Source of the DNA: Alphaproteobacteria bacterium UBA4588
GTDB lineage: Bacteria > Pseudomonadota > Alphaproteobacteria > Puniceispirillales > Puniceispirillaceae
Direction: 5' to 3'
NCBI GenBank assembly: GCA_949529445.1
Contig: CATISA010000013.1
Span: 1-35,693 of the forward strand
Length of the DNA: 35,693 nucleotides
Shown here: positions 35,197-35,693 of the stretch, in pieces
How positions within the stretch are numbered: the first letter of the stretch is position 1
Layout: each line of letters begins with the position of its first letter
Notes under the pieces: model-generated
Databases searched by the model: none
Seen by the model: only the letters and a program-made list of their open reading frames with translations
Told to the model about the DNA's origin: nothing
Made by a program: the position numbers and the translations under genes

Positions 35197-35255
35197 GTGA
35201 GGGCGGTTAGCTCAGTTGGTAGAGCAAGTGACTTTTAATCACTGGGTCACAGGTT
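35197..35255 (+). repeat. 59-bp direct repeat, right copy (putative attachment site)
   Basis: Identical to 34282-34340; here it is the 5' part of the complete tRNA-Lys gene. The end of identity falls in the T-psi-C loop, a place where tyrosine recombinases are known to cross over in tRNA genes. Confidence 0.8.
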
Positions 35256-35276
35256 CGAATCCTGTACCGCTCACCA
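35201..35276 (+). tRNA. tRNA-Lys (anticodon UUU)
   Basis: 76 nt with full cloverleaf. Acceptor GGGCGGT pairs with ACCGCTC (one G-U); D arm GCTC...GAGC; anticodon stem AGTGA/TCACT with loop CTTTTAA, anticodon TTT at its centre; variable loop; T stem ACAGG/CCTGT with loop TTCGAAT; discriminator A and encoded CCA. It decodes AAA/AAG lysine codons. Confidence 0.97.
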
Positions 35277-35445
35277 TTTTCTAATACAAATTATTTTTAA
35301 TCGACAAGTCAGTTACAAAAGGATACCACGCTTTTAGTCGTGATTCACCTACTAGACTGTTGTGCTTAAAATCTCTCTGAGTAGCAGAACATCTAATGCC
35401 ATAAGTATAAGGAATTAATATTTTTTGGTTTAGAGGGCGTTTAAA

Positions 35446-35693
35446 ATGAACATAAATTTCAATCAGTGTTTTGAATGGCTGCTTATTAATGAGGGCGGCT
35501 ATGTGAATAACCCAGAAGACACAGGGGGAGAGACGAACCTTGGTGTTACCAAAAAGACGTATCTGAATTATTGTGAAAAGAATAATATCACCCCCAAAGA
35601 TATGCATGATCTAACAAAACAAGATGTTGAGCCAATTTATAGAACTGAATATTGGGATGCTATCATGGGGGATTCTCTGCCTTCTGGCCTTGA
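35446..35693 (+). CDS. GH108-family lysozyme (phage-type endolysin), N-terminal part
   Basis: Open to the end of the window; 82 complete codons visible. The start FEWLLINEGGYVNNPEDTGGETNLGVTKKTYLNY is the glycosyl hydrolase 108 signature, with the catalytic Glu in NEGGY and the following GGxTNxGVT; YRTEYWDAIMGDSLPSGL is the next conserved block. These N-acetylmuramidases cut peptidoglycan and are common as phage endolysins or in gene-transfer-agent and secretion contexts. ATG 35446 has GAGGG about 9 nt upstream and no signal peptide is seen, so release would need a holin. It begins 169 bp after the tRNA-Lys; the gap shows no gene. It suggests a prophage or phage-derived element continuing rightward. 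Confidence 0.88.
   Translation, partial: MNINFNQCFEWLLINEGGYVNNPEDTGGETNLGVTKKTYLNYCEKNNITPKDMHDLTKQDVEPIYRTEYWDAIMGDSLPSGL

Larger units (their letters stand above)
34341..35255. mobile_element. Putative ~0.9-kb integrated element in tRNA-Lys, no integrase
   Basis: A 915-bp unit bounded by the 59-bp tRNA-Lys repeats. It holds two small convergent ORFs (51 and 82 aa), a repeat array near the right end, one inverted copy of the same repeat near the left end, and at its right end a promoter plus the first 55 nt of tRNA-Lys, so the tRNA gene is rebuilt. No recombinase, replication or packaging gene is visible, so mobility would need helper functions. A tandem tRNA duplication with decay of one copy is the main alternative. 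Confidence 0.6.

Overview
This window is a stretch of alphaproteobacterial chromosome. Most of it is conserved housekeeping genes; the last ~1.4 kb is an accessory region at a tRNA gene. The evidence for Alphaproteobacteria is the gene order: pcm-like / tolC / popZ-like / valS, then erpA / dgt / argS / SPOR / scpA / scpB / tatA / tatB / tatC / serS / surE / pcm / nlpD / DUF815 ATPase / yajC / secD / secF / Mth938 / phytoene-synthase-like, then trmFO / uvrA / ssb / gyrA / coaD. Base composition looks moderate to slightly AT-rich by eye. A marine SAR116-like (Puniceispirillales) lineage is my best guess, but that is inference.

Layout. 1-7073: end of a PCM-like methyltransferase, a TolC-type outer-membrane channel, a divergent PopZ-like polar organiser, valyl-tRNA synthetase and an IlvD/Edd-family dehydratase, closed by a bidirectional terminator. 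7151-8330 (minus): exonuclease III and an ErpA/IscA iron-sulfur carrier. 8571-14966 (plus): dGTPase-like protein, ArgRS, SPOR protein, ScpA, ScpB and an orphan ABC ATPase, mostly coupled by 1-4 bp overlaps. 15011-20641: TatA (own promoter and terminator), TatB-TatC, SerRS, SurE, PCM and a LysM/LytM lipoprotein. 20642-21502 (minus): DUF815 ATPase. 21706-25678: YajC-SecD-SecF followed directly by homologues of two mitochondrial complex I assembly factors (NDUFAF3-like and NDUFAF6-like). 25719-30001 (minus): trmFO and uvrA. 30265-34164 (plus): ssb, gyrA, coaD.

The unusual part is 34282-35693. A perfect 59-bp direct repeat holds the first 55 nt of tRNA-Lys(UUU) plus 4 nt upstream. The left copy is a dead 3'-truncated fragment; the right copy belongs to a complete tRNA with its own good promoter. 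The ~915 bp between them carries two small unrecognised ORFs (51 and 82 aa), a family of ~14-bp repeats near AATCACNTGACCTA and short CTGACG repeats. Joining the two ends would put repeats on both sides of the 59-bp core, which is how a tyrosine-recombinase attP looks. I read it as a very small integrated element without an integrase, perhaps mobilised in trans. Just beyond the tRNA a GH108 phage-type lysozyme gene begins and runs out of the window, so a second element or prophage may sit on the 3' side of the same tRNA.

How the genes work together: envelope biogenesis and protein export (TolC, Tat, YajC-SecDF, LytM factor, SPOR protein) are interleaved with chromosome organisation and repair (PopZ-like, ScpAB, UvrA, SSB, GyrA, XthA) and translation (ValRS, ArgRS, SerRS, TrmFO, tRNA-Lys).
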